Source: a bacterium (lineage in GTDB: Bacteria > Pseudomonadota > Alphaproteobacteria > Micavibrionales > UBA2020). Taken from it: a stretch of DNA of 64,000 nucleotides. Position 1 is the stretch's first letter. The number at the start of each line of letters is the position of its first letter. Shown here in pieces: positions 8,231 to 17,316 of the stretch. The notes beneath the pieces were generated by a model. It was given only the letters and a program-made list of their open reading frames with translations. It was not told the DNA's origin and made no database searches. The stretch spans positions 434,436 through 498,435 of the forward strand of contig JAQSDV010000004.1 in NCBI GenBank assembly GCA_029945425.1, read 5' to 3'. A program made the position numbers and the translations under genes.

Positions 8231-8704
8231 ATGAGATTGGCACTTTACCAGCCCGATATCCCGCAGAACACCGGCACGCTGATGCGGCTTTGCGCCTGCC
8301 TGGGCGTGGCGATGGATATTATCGAGCCTTGCGGGTTTCTGCTGTCCGACAAAAACCTGAAACGCGCGGGCATGGATTACCTCGAACACCTCGACATGAC
8401 GCGCCATATGAACTGGGAGAGTTTCAAGACGGCGCATGCGGGAAAGCGCATCGTGCTGCTGACGACGAAAAGCGACCGGTCGTTCATCGATTTCAAATTT
8501 GAAGCGGGCGATGTGGTGCTGGCTGGCCGCGAAAGTGCGGGCGTGCCCGATGACGTCCACGAATCTTGCAATGCCCGCATCACCATCCCGATGGCGGCGG
8601 GCGTGCGGTCGCTGAACGTGGCGGTCGCAAGTTCGATGGTGCTGTCGGAGGGGCTGCGGCAGACGGAATTATTCCCCGTAACCCCTGCGAAGGCAGGGGT
8701 CTAG
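8231..8704 (+). CDS. trmL: tRNA (cytidine(34)-2'-O)-methyltransferase
   Basis: This 157-aa SPOUT-fold methyltransferase should modify the wobble base of certain tRNA-Leu species. It has the N-terminal ALYQPDIPQNTGTLMRLCA, the middle VLAGRESAGVPDDVH and the C-terminal IPMAAGVRSLNVAVASSMVLSE, which form the AdoMet knot. GGAG at 8217-8220 supports ATG 8231 rather than the upstream in-frame ATG. The last residues (VTPAKAGV) are encoded by an intrusive palindromic repeat, so the native C-terminus has been replaced or extended. The length remains normal for the family. Confidence 0.92.
   Translation: MRLALYQPDIPQNTGTLMRLCACLGVAMDIIEPCGFLLSDKNLKRAGMDYLEHLDMTRHMNWESFKTAHAGKRIVLLTTKSDRSFIDFKFEAGDVVLAGRESAGVPDDVHESCNARITIPMAAGVRSLNVAVASSMVLSEGLRQTELFPVTPAKAGV
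8681..8700. repeat. REP-like palindrome inside the 3' end of trmL
   Basis: ACCCCTGC and GCAGGGGT form a perfect 8-bp stem around GAAG. This is the widespread proteobacterial 'CCTGCGAAGGCAGG' type of dispersed palindrome; its translation, VTPAKAG, is a familiar trace of such elements in proteins. Confidence 0.75.
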
Positions 8705-9030
8705 GCACCGTCCCCCGCGAATGGCGGCGACACCTCTTGAACCGCAATTCCCACTTGTCATCCCCGCGATATATGGGATCTCGGGGCTGCGATTGATTTC
8801 TCTGGATAATCCGCCCTCAAAATTGGCTGGGCAGGAGTTGGGCAGACACATGCCCTAAAAACGCGCTTTTTCTTTCGCTATTCTTAGCGAATTCGCTATC
8901 TCTTGCAAGGGTGCTGTATTTCCATGGCAATAGAACTGACGGATGACGGGTGGCACAGTCCTACAACAGGTCTGTTGGCGTGTTCACCGACGTGGTGTAA
9001 TGTGGTGAAGCCTGTTGTCAGGCATGCCAG
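8705..9030. promoter_or_regulatory. Noncoding left edge of the accessory region, with several operator-like palindromes
   Basis: No gene is visible in these 326 bases. From left to right they hold a dispersed repeat (8755-8785, with CCCCG/CGGGG arms), TTCGCTA-TTCT-TAGCGAA (8874-8891) overlapping the perfect 14-bp palindrome TAGCGAATTCGCTA (8885-8898), CAACAGGTCTGTTG (8964-8977), and GCCTG-TTGT-CAGGC (9010-9023) just before the first gene of the defence-type operon. I see no convincing -35/-10 pair. The repeated palindromes suggest autoregulation by the ribbon-helix-helix protein encoded next. Confidence 0.5.
8755..8769 (+). repeat. 15-bp boundary repeat, left copy
   Basis: TTGTCATCCCCGCGA occurs here and, inverted, at 42681-42695. 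The two copies bracket the accessory region. The core resembles a common dispersed proteobacterial repeat, so it may mark a hotspot rather than an attachment site. Confidence 0.55.
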
Positions 9031-9237
9031 ATGAATAGAAAAAAGGCGCAGGAACGACGAGCTAAGGCGAAGAGCAAAGCGGCAGTCCGGGCATCGATCA
9101 GCTTTCCGCTCGATCTCTACGAAACGCTCGAAGGAATCGCACAGCGAAAAAAAGTGTCGTTGGCCTGGGTTGTTCGTGACGCTGCCGAACTGTATGTAGC
9201 TAGCATGGCAAAACGGCCCGTGGGAGATGATGCATGA
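9031..9237 (+). CDS. Ribbon-helix-helix DNA-binding protein, likely operon regulator
   Basis: This 68-aa protein has a basic N-terminus, then RASISFPLDLYETLEGIAQRKKVS, a typical RHH beta-strand plus helix, and a second helix (LAWVVRDAAELYVASM). Such proteins are usually dimeric repressors. It is the first gene of the defence-type operon and overlaps the next start by 4 bases (ATGA). No clear ribosome site precedes its ATG. The palindromes just upstream are plausible binding sites for it. Confidence 0.7.
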   Translation: MNRKKAQERRAKAKSKAAVRASISFPLDLYETLEGIAQRKKVSLAWVVRDAAELYVASMAKRPVGDDA

Positions 9238-12200
9238 ACGTTTTTGAACTCCGCGACCGTCTTGTGGGCGATTACGCCAGTTACACGCGCAGCTTCATCA
9301 AGATTGCAGATCCTCGGATTTCGAATGCGGTAGAGACCGCATTGGAGGGCGGGGAGTTTTGGCCAGAGCCGATGCTGCAGCTAAATCCCACCTTTCTGCC
9401 TGGGGGAACTATCGACTCGCTCGTGGGAGACGGAACACTTCACCCCGAGTGCTCGAAGATTTTCAAGATCGACAAGTCGGACACGGATCACACTGGTAAG
9501 CCTTTGCTGCTGCACACACACCAGCAGGAGGCGATTCTCAAAGCGAGAAAAGATAAGAAGTCCTACGTGTTAACGAGTGGCACGGGCTCAGGCAAGAGCA
9601 TGACCTACATCGTTCCAATCGTTGATCACATTCTTCGGAATGGATCGGGTCGCGGCATCCAAGCCATCGTAGTGTATCCGATGAACGCCCTAGCTAATAG
9701 CCAGGACGAAGAACTCAGCAAGTTCCTGAAGAAAGGTTACCCGGAAGGGCAACCGCCCGTTCGCTTCGCCCGCTACACGGGGCAAGAGAAGGCTGCCGAG
9801 AAGGAGGCGATCAGGAGCAATCCGCCAGATATCTTGCTGACCAACTACATGATGCTGGAACTGCTGCTGACGCGGAGCGAGGACCGCGAGCTGGTGCGCG
9901 CGGCGCAGGGTTTGCAATTTCTTGTGTTCGACGAACTCCATACCTATCGTGGACGACAGGGTGCGGACGTGGCGCTGCTCATCCGGCGATGCCGGATTGC
10001 CTTCGGCGGTCACGACATGATCTGCATTGGCACATCGGCTACGATGGCCAGCGGAGAATCCACAGAAGAGCAAAAACGGGATGTCGCGAAGGTGGCCCAG
10101 ACGCTCTTTGGTGTTCCGTTCGATGGAACCCAGGTGATTGGGGAAACTTTGGAGCGCGCCACACCTGAAGTAGATTTCAGTGATCAAGCTGTGATCCAAG
10201 CCATTCGCACAGCGATCGAAACAGGAGCAAGTCCACCAGAGAGCTATGCGGAATTTCGGGGTCATGAACTGGCCTCGTGGATTGAATCCACCTTCGGCGT
10301 GCGCACGGAAGGGGAAATGAAGCGAGTGGTTAGGCAGGCCCCTCGGCGATTGCAGGGGAAGGACAGTGCAGTCGAAGACCTTGCGCAACTAACATCGACC
10401 GACCCCAAGCAGTGCGTTATGGTGCTGCGCCAGTTCCTTCTTAAGGGCTCCGAGCTGCGCCGGAACGAGTCGAGTAGATTCCCTATCTTTGCCTTCCGGC
10501 TGCACCAGTTCTTCACGCGTGGTGACACCGTGTGGGCAACCATCGAGCGGGAGGCTGAGAGGCATCTGGAGATGTCGAAAAAGGGCTCGAAGCCCGGCGA
10601 TCCCGACAAACCTCTGTTCCCCTTTGTGTTCTGTCGGCAGTGCGGAACGGCCTACTACCGAGTCAAAGTGGAAGAGCATGGCAATGCGGTTCTCTCACGA
10701 GAAGACCGCCGCGAGGAAAACGACGACGGTAGCGGTGATGCCTACCTCTATGTCTCTGAGGCTTCTCCCTGGCCGCGGGCAGATGGATCGGGGCTTCTGG
10801 ATCGCCTGCCTGCATTCATGAAAGAAACCACGCCGCAAGGCGTAGAGCGGGTTCGTCCCGATGCGCGCCGCGAGCTTCCTGAACCGGTCTTCATCGATGC
10901 TGGAGGCCGACTGGTGTCCGAGGGACAAGGTATTGCTGCGGCGTTGATCCGCAGGAATTTCCTGTTCTGCCTCGAACCCTCGTGCGGTATCGCGTACACA
11001 AAGAGCCAACGGTCCGAGCGGACCAAGCTGGCGACACTGGGCGTGGATAACCGCAGCACGGCGACCACGATCCTGGCAGTGCGTTCTCTTATCGAGTTGC
11101 AAGGTGATAGAGACCTCAAAGCCGATGCCCGCAAACTCCTCAGCTTTACGGACAACCGACAGGACGCGTCGCTTCAGGCTGGCCATTTCAACGATTTTGC
11201 TCAGGTGGCGTTGCTACGTTCAGCCCTGCACAAGGCTTCCAAGGAGAAAGGATCGAAGGGGCTGAGCCACGGCGATCTTTCGCGTAGTGTTTTTGATGCC
11301 ATGCAGCTGCGGTTTGACGAATACGCTGCCGACCCCGAGGTGCGTGGACCAGCGAGGAGCGCCACTAACGACGCACTCCGTCGCGTCATGGACTATTATC
11401 TGTATCGCGACTTGCAGCGTGGCTGGCGAGTCACTGCCCCGAACCTCGAAGATTGCGGTTTGCTTACCTTCGGCTATGAAGGGCTACAGGGCGAAGACAG
11501 TCTCCTGAGCGAGACGGCAGTTTGGGAGACTGGCTTCTCCATTCGTACAGACGGCGGCGGCGAGCAATTCATCGAGACGCCAGAACCCTTGCGTTCCTGC
11601 CCGACAGAGTTGCGCGAGGAGTTGCTTCACACCCTGCTTGATGTTCTGCGGCGGTCCTTGGCTGTCAAGGTAGATGTGCTTGATCCCCAGAAACAGCTCG
11701 ACCTGGTCGAACAGACGAAACCCCGCCTGCTGGAGGACACCGTCTGGTACTTGGAGGACGCTCGAGAGCTGGCGAAATCCGAGGTCGCCTATCCGCGGCC
11801 TAGGCAACAGCAGGATCGGACTGGGATTTTTATCTCGTCCTATGGCAATTACGGCCGCTATGTGAGACGCCGCCTCACTGTCTACGTGCCCGAAGGGCAC
11901 CAGTTTGGTCGTGTGGAAGTTGATCAGACGATCCGCTTTTTGTTTCTTGCCCTGAAGCGGTACGGAATTGTCGAGCAGGTACGTAGCGGCGATATACCCG
12001 GCTATCAGATCAACGCAGACGCCCTCCGTTGGCAGCCAGGCGATGGAGTGATTCGTCCGGTGGACCGCACGCGGCTACTAGAGGCGGGCGAGGTCCCGCC
12101 CGAGGTTAACCGCTATTTCGTGGAGTGCTACCAACGTTTTGTGGATTTGAAGTGCGTGCTCGAAGCACGAGAGCATACCGCCCAGGTCAAGTCCGAGGAC

Positions 12201-14486
12201 CGCGAGGAGCGCGAAGACAGATTCCGTAGCGGCGATCTGCCACTGTTATTCTGTTCGCCGACCATGGAACTGGGCGTGGACATCGCTCAGTTGAACCTGG
12301 TTAACCTGCGCAATGTCCCGCCGACACCGGCAAACTACGCGCAGCGCAGCGGTCGGGCTGGTCGTGGTGGGCAACCGGCGTTGGTCTATACCTATTGTGC
12401 GGGACGCAGCCCTCACGATCAGTATTACTTCCGTCAACCGAACCAAATGGTGGCAGGGTCGGTGACGCCGCCACGCATCGATATTCGGAACCGCGACCTG
12501 GTGCGCTCCCATGTCCATGCGGTCTGGATGGAGGTGGCCAAGCCCGATCTCGGCAAGACCCTCAACGCGGTAATTGAGCTTTCGCCCGCCGATGGAAATT
12601 TCCCACTTCCAATTAAGGACGCTGTTGCTCGGGAACTAAAGAACCCAACACATCGAGCCACAGCATTGGCAAAGGCGAACCAGCTGATCGCCAGTATCCG
12701 AGACGAACTGTCCACGGCTGCATGGTTTCACGATAACTGGATCAAAGAAGTGCTCGATCAGATAGAGCGTACTTTTGATACATCGTGCGACCGTTGGCGC
12801 AGCCTGTACCGCTCAGCCGTCCATCAACGAGAGCTGCATCACAAAATCATTGGCGACCACGCGCGGCCTGAGGTCGAACGAAATCACTCCCGACGGCTAC
12901 GCGCTCAAGCCGAAAGCCAAATTCGCCTGCTCACGGAGGCCGAAGGCGTGTACGAAGGCGATTTTTATTCATATCGTTATTTCGCAGCGGAGGGATTTCT
13001 GCCCGGGTACAATTTTCCGCGCCTTCCGATTTCGGCATATATACCAGGTCGGCGACAAAGCAAGGGCCGCGACGAATTCGTTTCGCGCCCACGCTTCCTG
13101 GCAATCTCCGAGTTCGGTCCCGGTGCCCTTGTCTATCACGAGGGGTCTCGTTACCAGGTGTACAAGGTTAATCTCGATTTCGGTTCTGCAGGCATCGAAG
13201 CAACCCACGAACTGACGACAGCCACGATAAAACGCTGTCCGAGATGCGGCTATGCGCACGTGGAGCAGGGAAACAACATGGCTGAGGTGTGCGATAGATG
13301 TGCCTCAGCACTCGACGGCCCCTCTCGGATCGAAAACCTGGTCCAGTTGCAGAACGTCAGCCTCAGAATTCGTCAGCGAATCACCTGCGATGAAGAAGAA
13401 CGCCAGCGGTTCGGTTATAAGCTGGTCAGCTCGTACCGCTTCCCGGAGGTGGGGGGCAAGCTCGACCGTAAGGACGCCGAGGTCTACGTCGGCGATGTGC
13501 TGGCCATGAGACTAAGCTACGGCGACGCCACGGACCTTTACCGAATCAATATGGGCTGGACTCACCAACGCGGCACCCAACCGCCGGGGTTCAACCTCGA
13601 CTTGGAGCGTGGCTACTGGGCGCGCAACCCAGCTGACGCCGAGGACAACGAGGATGCAGCTGCCCAGGCCCGTATCCAACGGGTTGTGCCTTACGTTAAG
13701 GACACCAAGAACGCGCTCGTTGTTCGCTTGGAGCCGACCCGTTCAGGGCCGGAGATGGCGAGCCTGCAGGCGGCGCTCAAGGGGGCCATTCAGAAGCACT
13801 TCCAGCTTGAGCCGCGGGAACTGTCAGGCGAGCCGATGCCAGCCACTCAAGACCGTCGGGAGATCCTCTTTTACGAAGCGTCAGAGGGCGGAGCTGGTGT
13901 ATTGCGGCAGATTGCCGAGGACCCTTCGGTGCTGCCCCTGCTTGCCCGGCGTGCCCTGGAGGTATGCCACTTTGATCCGGACACACTAAAAGACAATGGG
14001 TTGGAGACCTGCGGCAAGGCCTGTTACGCGTGTCTCCTTGATTACGGCAATCAGCCGGACCACAAGGACCTTGACCGTTACCTCATCCGAGACCTTCTCG
14101 TGGACCTGTCGCGTTCGGTGTGCCGTCCAGCGGGAGGCATGGGTTCACGCGAAGAACGGATGGCTGCGCTGCGCAAGCGCTGCGACAGCCAACTCGAAAA
14201 GAGATGGCTCGACATGGTGGAAAAGTGCGTACTGCGCCCCCCGAGCGATGCTCAGTATCTGATTGAGGCGTGTTCAACCAAGCCCGATTTCTATTATCGC
14301 GAACATAACGCTGCTATTTATATCGACGGTCCGCCACACGACGAACCAGACCAGATGCGGAAAGACGAAGCTATCACGAAACGACTTATGGACACGGGTT
14401 ATATCGTCATCCGCTTCCACCACAAGCGGGACTGGAGCGAGATTGTCCGGCGCCACCCAGACATCTTCGGCGTAGCGCGTACATGA
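9234..14486 (+). CDS. Giant superfamily 2 helicase with DUF1998/MZB domain and a C-terminal nuclease-like domain
   Basis: This 1750-aa protein has Walker A GTGSGKS at 116-122, DELH at 233-236, GTSATM near 266-271 and the motif VI block RSGRAGRGG near 1037, so a large insert splits the helicase core. Zinc-type pairs are visible (CRQC; CPRC...CDRC). DUF1998 lies near 1540-1620 (EGGAGVLRQI...CGKACYACLLDYGNQPDH). The last ~60 residues (PDFYYREHNAAIYIDGPPH, then IVIRFHH) resemble a Vsr/DUF559-type PD-(D/E)xK fold. Size and layout resemble Druantia DruE and a DrmA-DrmB-like combination. The probable role is phage-DNA recognition or translocation. It is coupled to genes on both sides by ATGA overlaps. 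Confidence 0.85.
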   Translation: MNVFELRDRLVGDYASYTRSFIKIADPRISNAVETALEGGEFWPEPMLQLNPTFLPGGTIDSLVGDGTLHPECSKIFKIDKSDTDHTGKPLLLHTHQQEAILKARKDKKSYVLTSGTGSGKSMTYIVPIVDHILRNGSGRGIQAIVVYPMNALANSQDEELSKFLKKGYPEGQPPVRFARYTGQEKAAEKEAIRSNPPDILLTNYMMLELLLTRSEDRELVRAAQGLQFLVFDELHTYRGRQGADVALLIRRCRIAFGGHDMICIGTSATMASGESTEEQKRDVAKVAQTLFGVPFDGTQVIGETLERATPEVDFSDQAVIQAIRTAIETGASPPESYAEFRGHELASWIESTFGVRTEGEMKRVVRQAPRRLQGKDSAVEDLAQLTSTDPKQCVMVLRQFLLKGSELRRNESSRFPIFAFRLHQFFTRGDTVWATIEREAERHLEMSKKGSKPGDPDKPLFPFVFCRQCGTAYYRVKVEEHGNAVLSREDRREENDDGSGDAYLYVSEASPWPRADGSGLLDRLPAFMKETTPQGVERVRPDARRELPEPVFIDAGGRLVSEGQGIAAALIRRNFLFCLEPSCGIAYTKSQRSERTKLATLGVDNRSTATTILAVRSLIELQGDRDLKADARKLLSFTDNRQDASLQAGHFNDFAQVALLRSALHKASKEKGSKGLSHGDLSRSVFDAMQLRFDEYAADPEVRGPARSATNDALRRVMDYYLYRDLQRGWRVTAPNLEDCGLLTFGYEGLQGEDSLLSETAVWETGFSIRTDGGGEQFIETPEPLRSCPTELREELLHTLLDVLRRSLAVKVDVLDPQKQLDLVEQTKPRLLEDTVWYLEDARELAKSEVAYPRPRQQQDRTGIFISSYGNYGRYVRRRLTVYVPEGHQFGRVEVDQTIRFLFLALKRYGIVEQVRSGDIPGYQINADALRWQPGDGVIRPVDRTRLLEAGEVPPEVNRYFVECYQRFVDLKCVLEAREHTAQVKSEDREEREDRFRSGDLPLLFCSPTMELGVDIAQLNLVNLRNVPPTPANYAQRSGRAGRGGQPALVYTYCAGRSPHDQYYFRQPNQMVAGSVTPPRIDIRNRDLVRSHVHAVWMEVAKPDLGKTLNAVIELSPADGNFPLPIKDAVARELKNPTHRATALAKANQLIASIRDELSTAAWFHDNWIKEVLDQIERTFDTSCDRWRSLYRSAVHQRELHHKIIGDHARPEVERNHSRRLRAQAESQIRLLTEAEGVYEGDFYSYRYFAAEGFLPGYNFPRLPISAYIPGRRQSKGRDEFVSRPRFLAISEFGPGALVYHEGSRYQVYKVNLDFGSAGIEATHELTTATIKRCPRCGYAHVEQGNNMAEVCDRCASALDGPSRIENLVQLQNVSLRIRQRITCDEEERQRFGYKLVSSYRFPEVGGKLDRKDAEVYVGDVLAMRLSYGDATDLYRINMGWTHQRGTQPPGFNLDLERGYWARNPADAEDNEDAAAQARIQRVVPYVKDTKNALVVRLEPTRSGPEMASLQAALKGAIQKHFQLEPRELSGEPMPATQDRREILFYEASEGGAGVLRQIAEDPSVLPLLARRALEVCHFDPDTLKDNGLETCGKACYACLLDYGNQPDHKDLDRYLIRDLLVDLSRSVCRPAGGMGSREERMAALRKRCDSQLEKRWLDMVEKCVLRPPSDAQYLIEACSTKPDFYYREHNAAIYIDGPPHDEPDQMRKDEAITKRLMDTGYIVIRFHHKRDWSEIVRRHPDIFGVART

Positions 14487-17314
14487 TCTCCGCAACCCTT
14501 TCCAATCCCGGTACCCTTATCCACGCGCGCGGCCGCGACTGGGTGGTGCTGCCCGAGTCTACGGATGATCTTTTGATAGTGCGGCCGGTTGGGGGGCTCG
14601 ACGAGGAGGTTACCGGCATTCTGCCGGCTATCGAGGTTGTCGAGTCCACGGCTTTCCGTCTTCCAACACGCGACGACCTTGGCGATTTTGGGTCGGGGCA
14701 ATTGCTACGCGACGCAGCGCGGCTATCCACCCGTTCCGCCGCTGGCCCGTTTCGCAGCTTTGGTCGTATTGCTGTTGAGCCAAGGCCATACCAGCTCGTG
14801 CCGCTGATGATGGCACTCAAGCTCGATCCTGTGCGTCTTCTAATCGCCGACGACGTCGGGATAGGCAAGACCATCGAAGCTTCGACCATAGCCCGTGAAT
14901 TGCTGGATCGTGGCGAGATCCGGAGACTAGCCGTTCTGTGCCCACCGCACCTGGCAGAGCAGTGGCAAGGGGAGCTGGCCAAGAAATTCCATATCGAGGC
15001 TGAGCTCGTCTTGAGCAGCACGATTCAGCGCCTGGAGCGGGACCTACCTATAGGCGTGTCGGTATTCGACAGATATCGCTTCACCATTGTTTCCACCGAC
15101 TTTATCAAGACGCCCCGCCGCGCTGAGGACTTTGTCCTCAAGTGTCCCGAGTTCGTGATTGTGGACGAAGCCCATGGGTGCACGCTGGCTGGAGGTGTCG
15201 GACGAGGGCGTCAGCAGCGGTTCGAGCTCCTGCGGCGCATCTCGGAAGACAAAACACGGCACCTTGTACTTGTTACGGCTACGCCACATAGCGGAAATGA
15301 GGAAGCGTTCCGTTCCCTTCTGAGCCTGATTGACGAAGATTTCGCCCATCTGCCCAACGATCTGGACCGGGCAGAGCGGGAAGGTGTCCGCCGGAAGCTC
15401 GCTCGACACCTCGTACAGCGACGGCGCTCTGACATTCGCCATTACCTCGAAACCGACACGGCTTTTCCCGAACGGAAAGACAAAGAAGCCACTTACACCT
15501 TCAGCAAAGACCACCGTGCACTCTTCGACGATATTCTCTCTTTCGCCCGCGACTACGTTTCGGGACAAGACGGGGCGCGCAGGCGACGGGTTCGTTACTG
15601 GTCGGCTCTAGCTTTGTTGCGTTGTGTTTCTTCCAGCCCGGCGGCTGCCGCAGCTACGTTGCGCAGTCGGGCCGCTGTGGACGAGGCTGCTGAGGAGGAA
15701 GTAGATGAAGTGGGTCGACGTTCGGTGCTCGACCAGGACGACGCCGACGATGTCGTTTCCCTCGATTTCAGTCCCGGCTCGGACACCGAGGGTAGTGCTG
15801 AAAGTACGCGCCGCAAACTGTTGGAGTTCGCACGGCGCGCCGAGGCTCTGTCTGCCGATTCGGACCATAAACTTCAGGGCGCAATTCGCGAGATCAAGTC
15901 GCTGCTAAAGGAGGGATTCCAGCCCGTCGTCTTCTGCCGCTTCGTGGATACCGCTGATTACGTGGCTCGCCAGCTCCGTGAAGAACTGCCCGCCAAGGTT
16001 CTGGTGGAGTCGGTGACGGGCTTACTGCCGCCCGCCGAGCGAGAAGCCCGTATTGCCAGTCTGGTGGCTGAACGGGGCGAGTATGTGCTGGTTTGCACTG
16101 ACTGCCTATCAGAGGGTATTAACCTCCAGCAGCAGTTCAACGCGGTGCTCCATTATGATCTGGCATGGAACCCAACTCGCCACGAACAGCGCGAAGGTCG
16201 GGTAGACCGCTTTGGGCAAAGGAAGGCCGAGGTGCGGGTTGTCACGTATTACGGAACCGACAACCCGATCGACGGCGTCATCCTTGATGTCCTTATCCGG
16301 AAACACAAGAGTATCAAGAGCGATCTCGGCGTCGCGGTCGCCGTACCCGGTTCCAGCGAGCAGATCGCCGAGGCTCTGTTTGAAGGCGCGCTATTCCGGG
16401 AAAAGAGCAAGTCCGATCCAACACAGTTAACGCTGAACTTCATCGACAACCTTGGGCCGAAGAAGCAGGATATTCATGCCGAGTGGGAGAGCGCCCGCGA
16501 CCGTGAGAAGGCCAGCCGTTCGCGCTTCGCCCAGCATACGCTGAGTCCCGAGGCCGTCGCGGCCGAATTGCAAAGTGTTCGCAGCGCGATAGGCCGCAGC
16601 GAGGATGTTGCCCGTTTCTTTCAAGCTGTGCTACAGGCGGCGACAGTCCCGGTTCAGACCATGGGCAAGGCAGTTACAGTACATCTCAGCAACGAAACAC
16701 CGCGCGCCCTTCGCCAAGCCATCGGCCGCGATGATCCCTTTACGGGCCGCTTCGACCTGCCGTTGGAAGAAGGAGATCTCTACCTCGGCCGCACTAGTCC
16801 GGTCATCGAAGGTCTCGCTAGCTGGACACTTGATCAGGCGCTCGATCCAGTAGCCCGCGACGTGCGTCCCGTGGCTGCTCGCTGCGGCGTTGTCTCCACT
16901 TCTGCCGTCACGATAAGGACGACGCTCCTGCTGGCACGATTCCGCTATCATCTGCAGGTCGCGAGGGCCGACGCGGAAACCATCCTGGTCGAGGAAATTG
17001 TGCCACTCGCCTGTACGGGTCCAGCAGATAGTCCGCAATGGCTTACTCCCGAAGAAGCAGAGATCCTGTTGTCCGCTCGGCCTGAACGCAACCTTGTTGC
17101 CACCGCTATCGATCAGCAAATTGGCATCTTATTCGACGCCTTACAGAACTTCCAGCAGGCCCTTGAACCAGTCGCCCTTAAACGCGCCGAAGCTCAGCTT
17201 GCCGCGCACGAGCGGGTGCGTGAGGCCACACGGACCAAAGGCCGCGTCACCATCCAACCCGTACTCCCGGTGGACATTCTCGGAGCCTATGTGTTGTTGC
17301 CGAGGTTGAGCTAG
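14483..17314 (+). CDS. SNF2-family helicase/ATPase (DrmD-like)
   Basis: This 943-aa protein has Walker A DDVGIGKT (Lys129), DEAH at 228-231, TATPH near 263, and helicase-C motifs ending in REGRVDRFGQR near 570. Residues ~390-440 are acidic and low-complexity. Length and the SNF2/HepA build match DrmD, the SNF2 helicase of class 1 DISARM, in which it neighbours an adenine methylase as here. The start overlaps the previous stop (ATGA); the next gene begins 2 bases after this stop, so the three large genes should be co-translated. Confidence 0.85.
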   Translation: MISATLSNPGTLIHARGRDWVVLPESTDDLLIVRPVGGLDEEVTGILPAIEVVESTAFRLPTRDDLGDFGSGQLLRDAARLSTRSAAGPFRSFGRIAVEPRPYQLVPLMMALKLDPVRLLIADDVGIGKTIEASTIARELLDRGEIRRLAVLCPPHLAEQWQGELAKKFHIEAELVLSSTIQRLERDLPIGVSVFDRYRFTIVSTDFIKTPRRAEDFVLKCPEFVIVDEAHGCTLAGGVGRGRQQRFELLRRISEDKTRHLVLVTATPHSGNEEAFRSLLSLIDEDFAHLPNDLDRAEREGVRRKLARHLVQRRRSDIRHYLETDTAFPERKDKEATYTFSKDHRALFDDILSFARDYVSGQDGARRRRVRYWSALALLRCVSSSPAAAAATLRSRAAVDEAAEEEVDEVGRRSVLDQDDADDVVSLDFSPGSDTEGSAESTRRKLLEFARRAEALSADSDHKLQGAIREIKSLLKEGFQPVVFCRFVDTADYVARQLREELPAKVLVESVTGLLPPAEREARIASLVAERGEYVLVCTDCLSEGINLQQQFNAVLHYDLAWNPTRHEQREGRVDRFGQRKAEVRVVTYYGTDNPIDGVILDVLIRKHKSIKSDLGVAVAVPGSSEQIAEALFEGALFREKSKSDPTQLTLNFIDNLGPKKQDIHAEWESARDREKASRSRFAQHTLSPEAVAAELQSVRSAIGRSEDVARFFQAVLQAATVPVQTMGKAVTVHLSNETPRALRQAIGRDDPFTGRFDLPLEEGDLYLGRTSPVIEGLASWTLDQALDPVARDVRPVAARCGVVSTSAVTIRTTLLLARFRYHLQVARADAETILVEEIVPLACTGPADSPQWLTPEEAEILLSARPERNLVATAIDQQIGILFDALQNFQQALEPVALKRAEAQLAAHERVREATRTKGRVTIQPVLPVDILGAYVLLPRLS

Positions 17315-17316
17315 CT

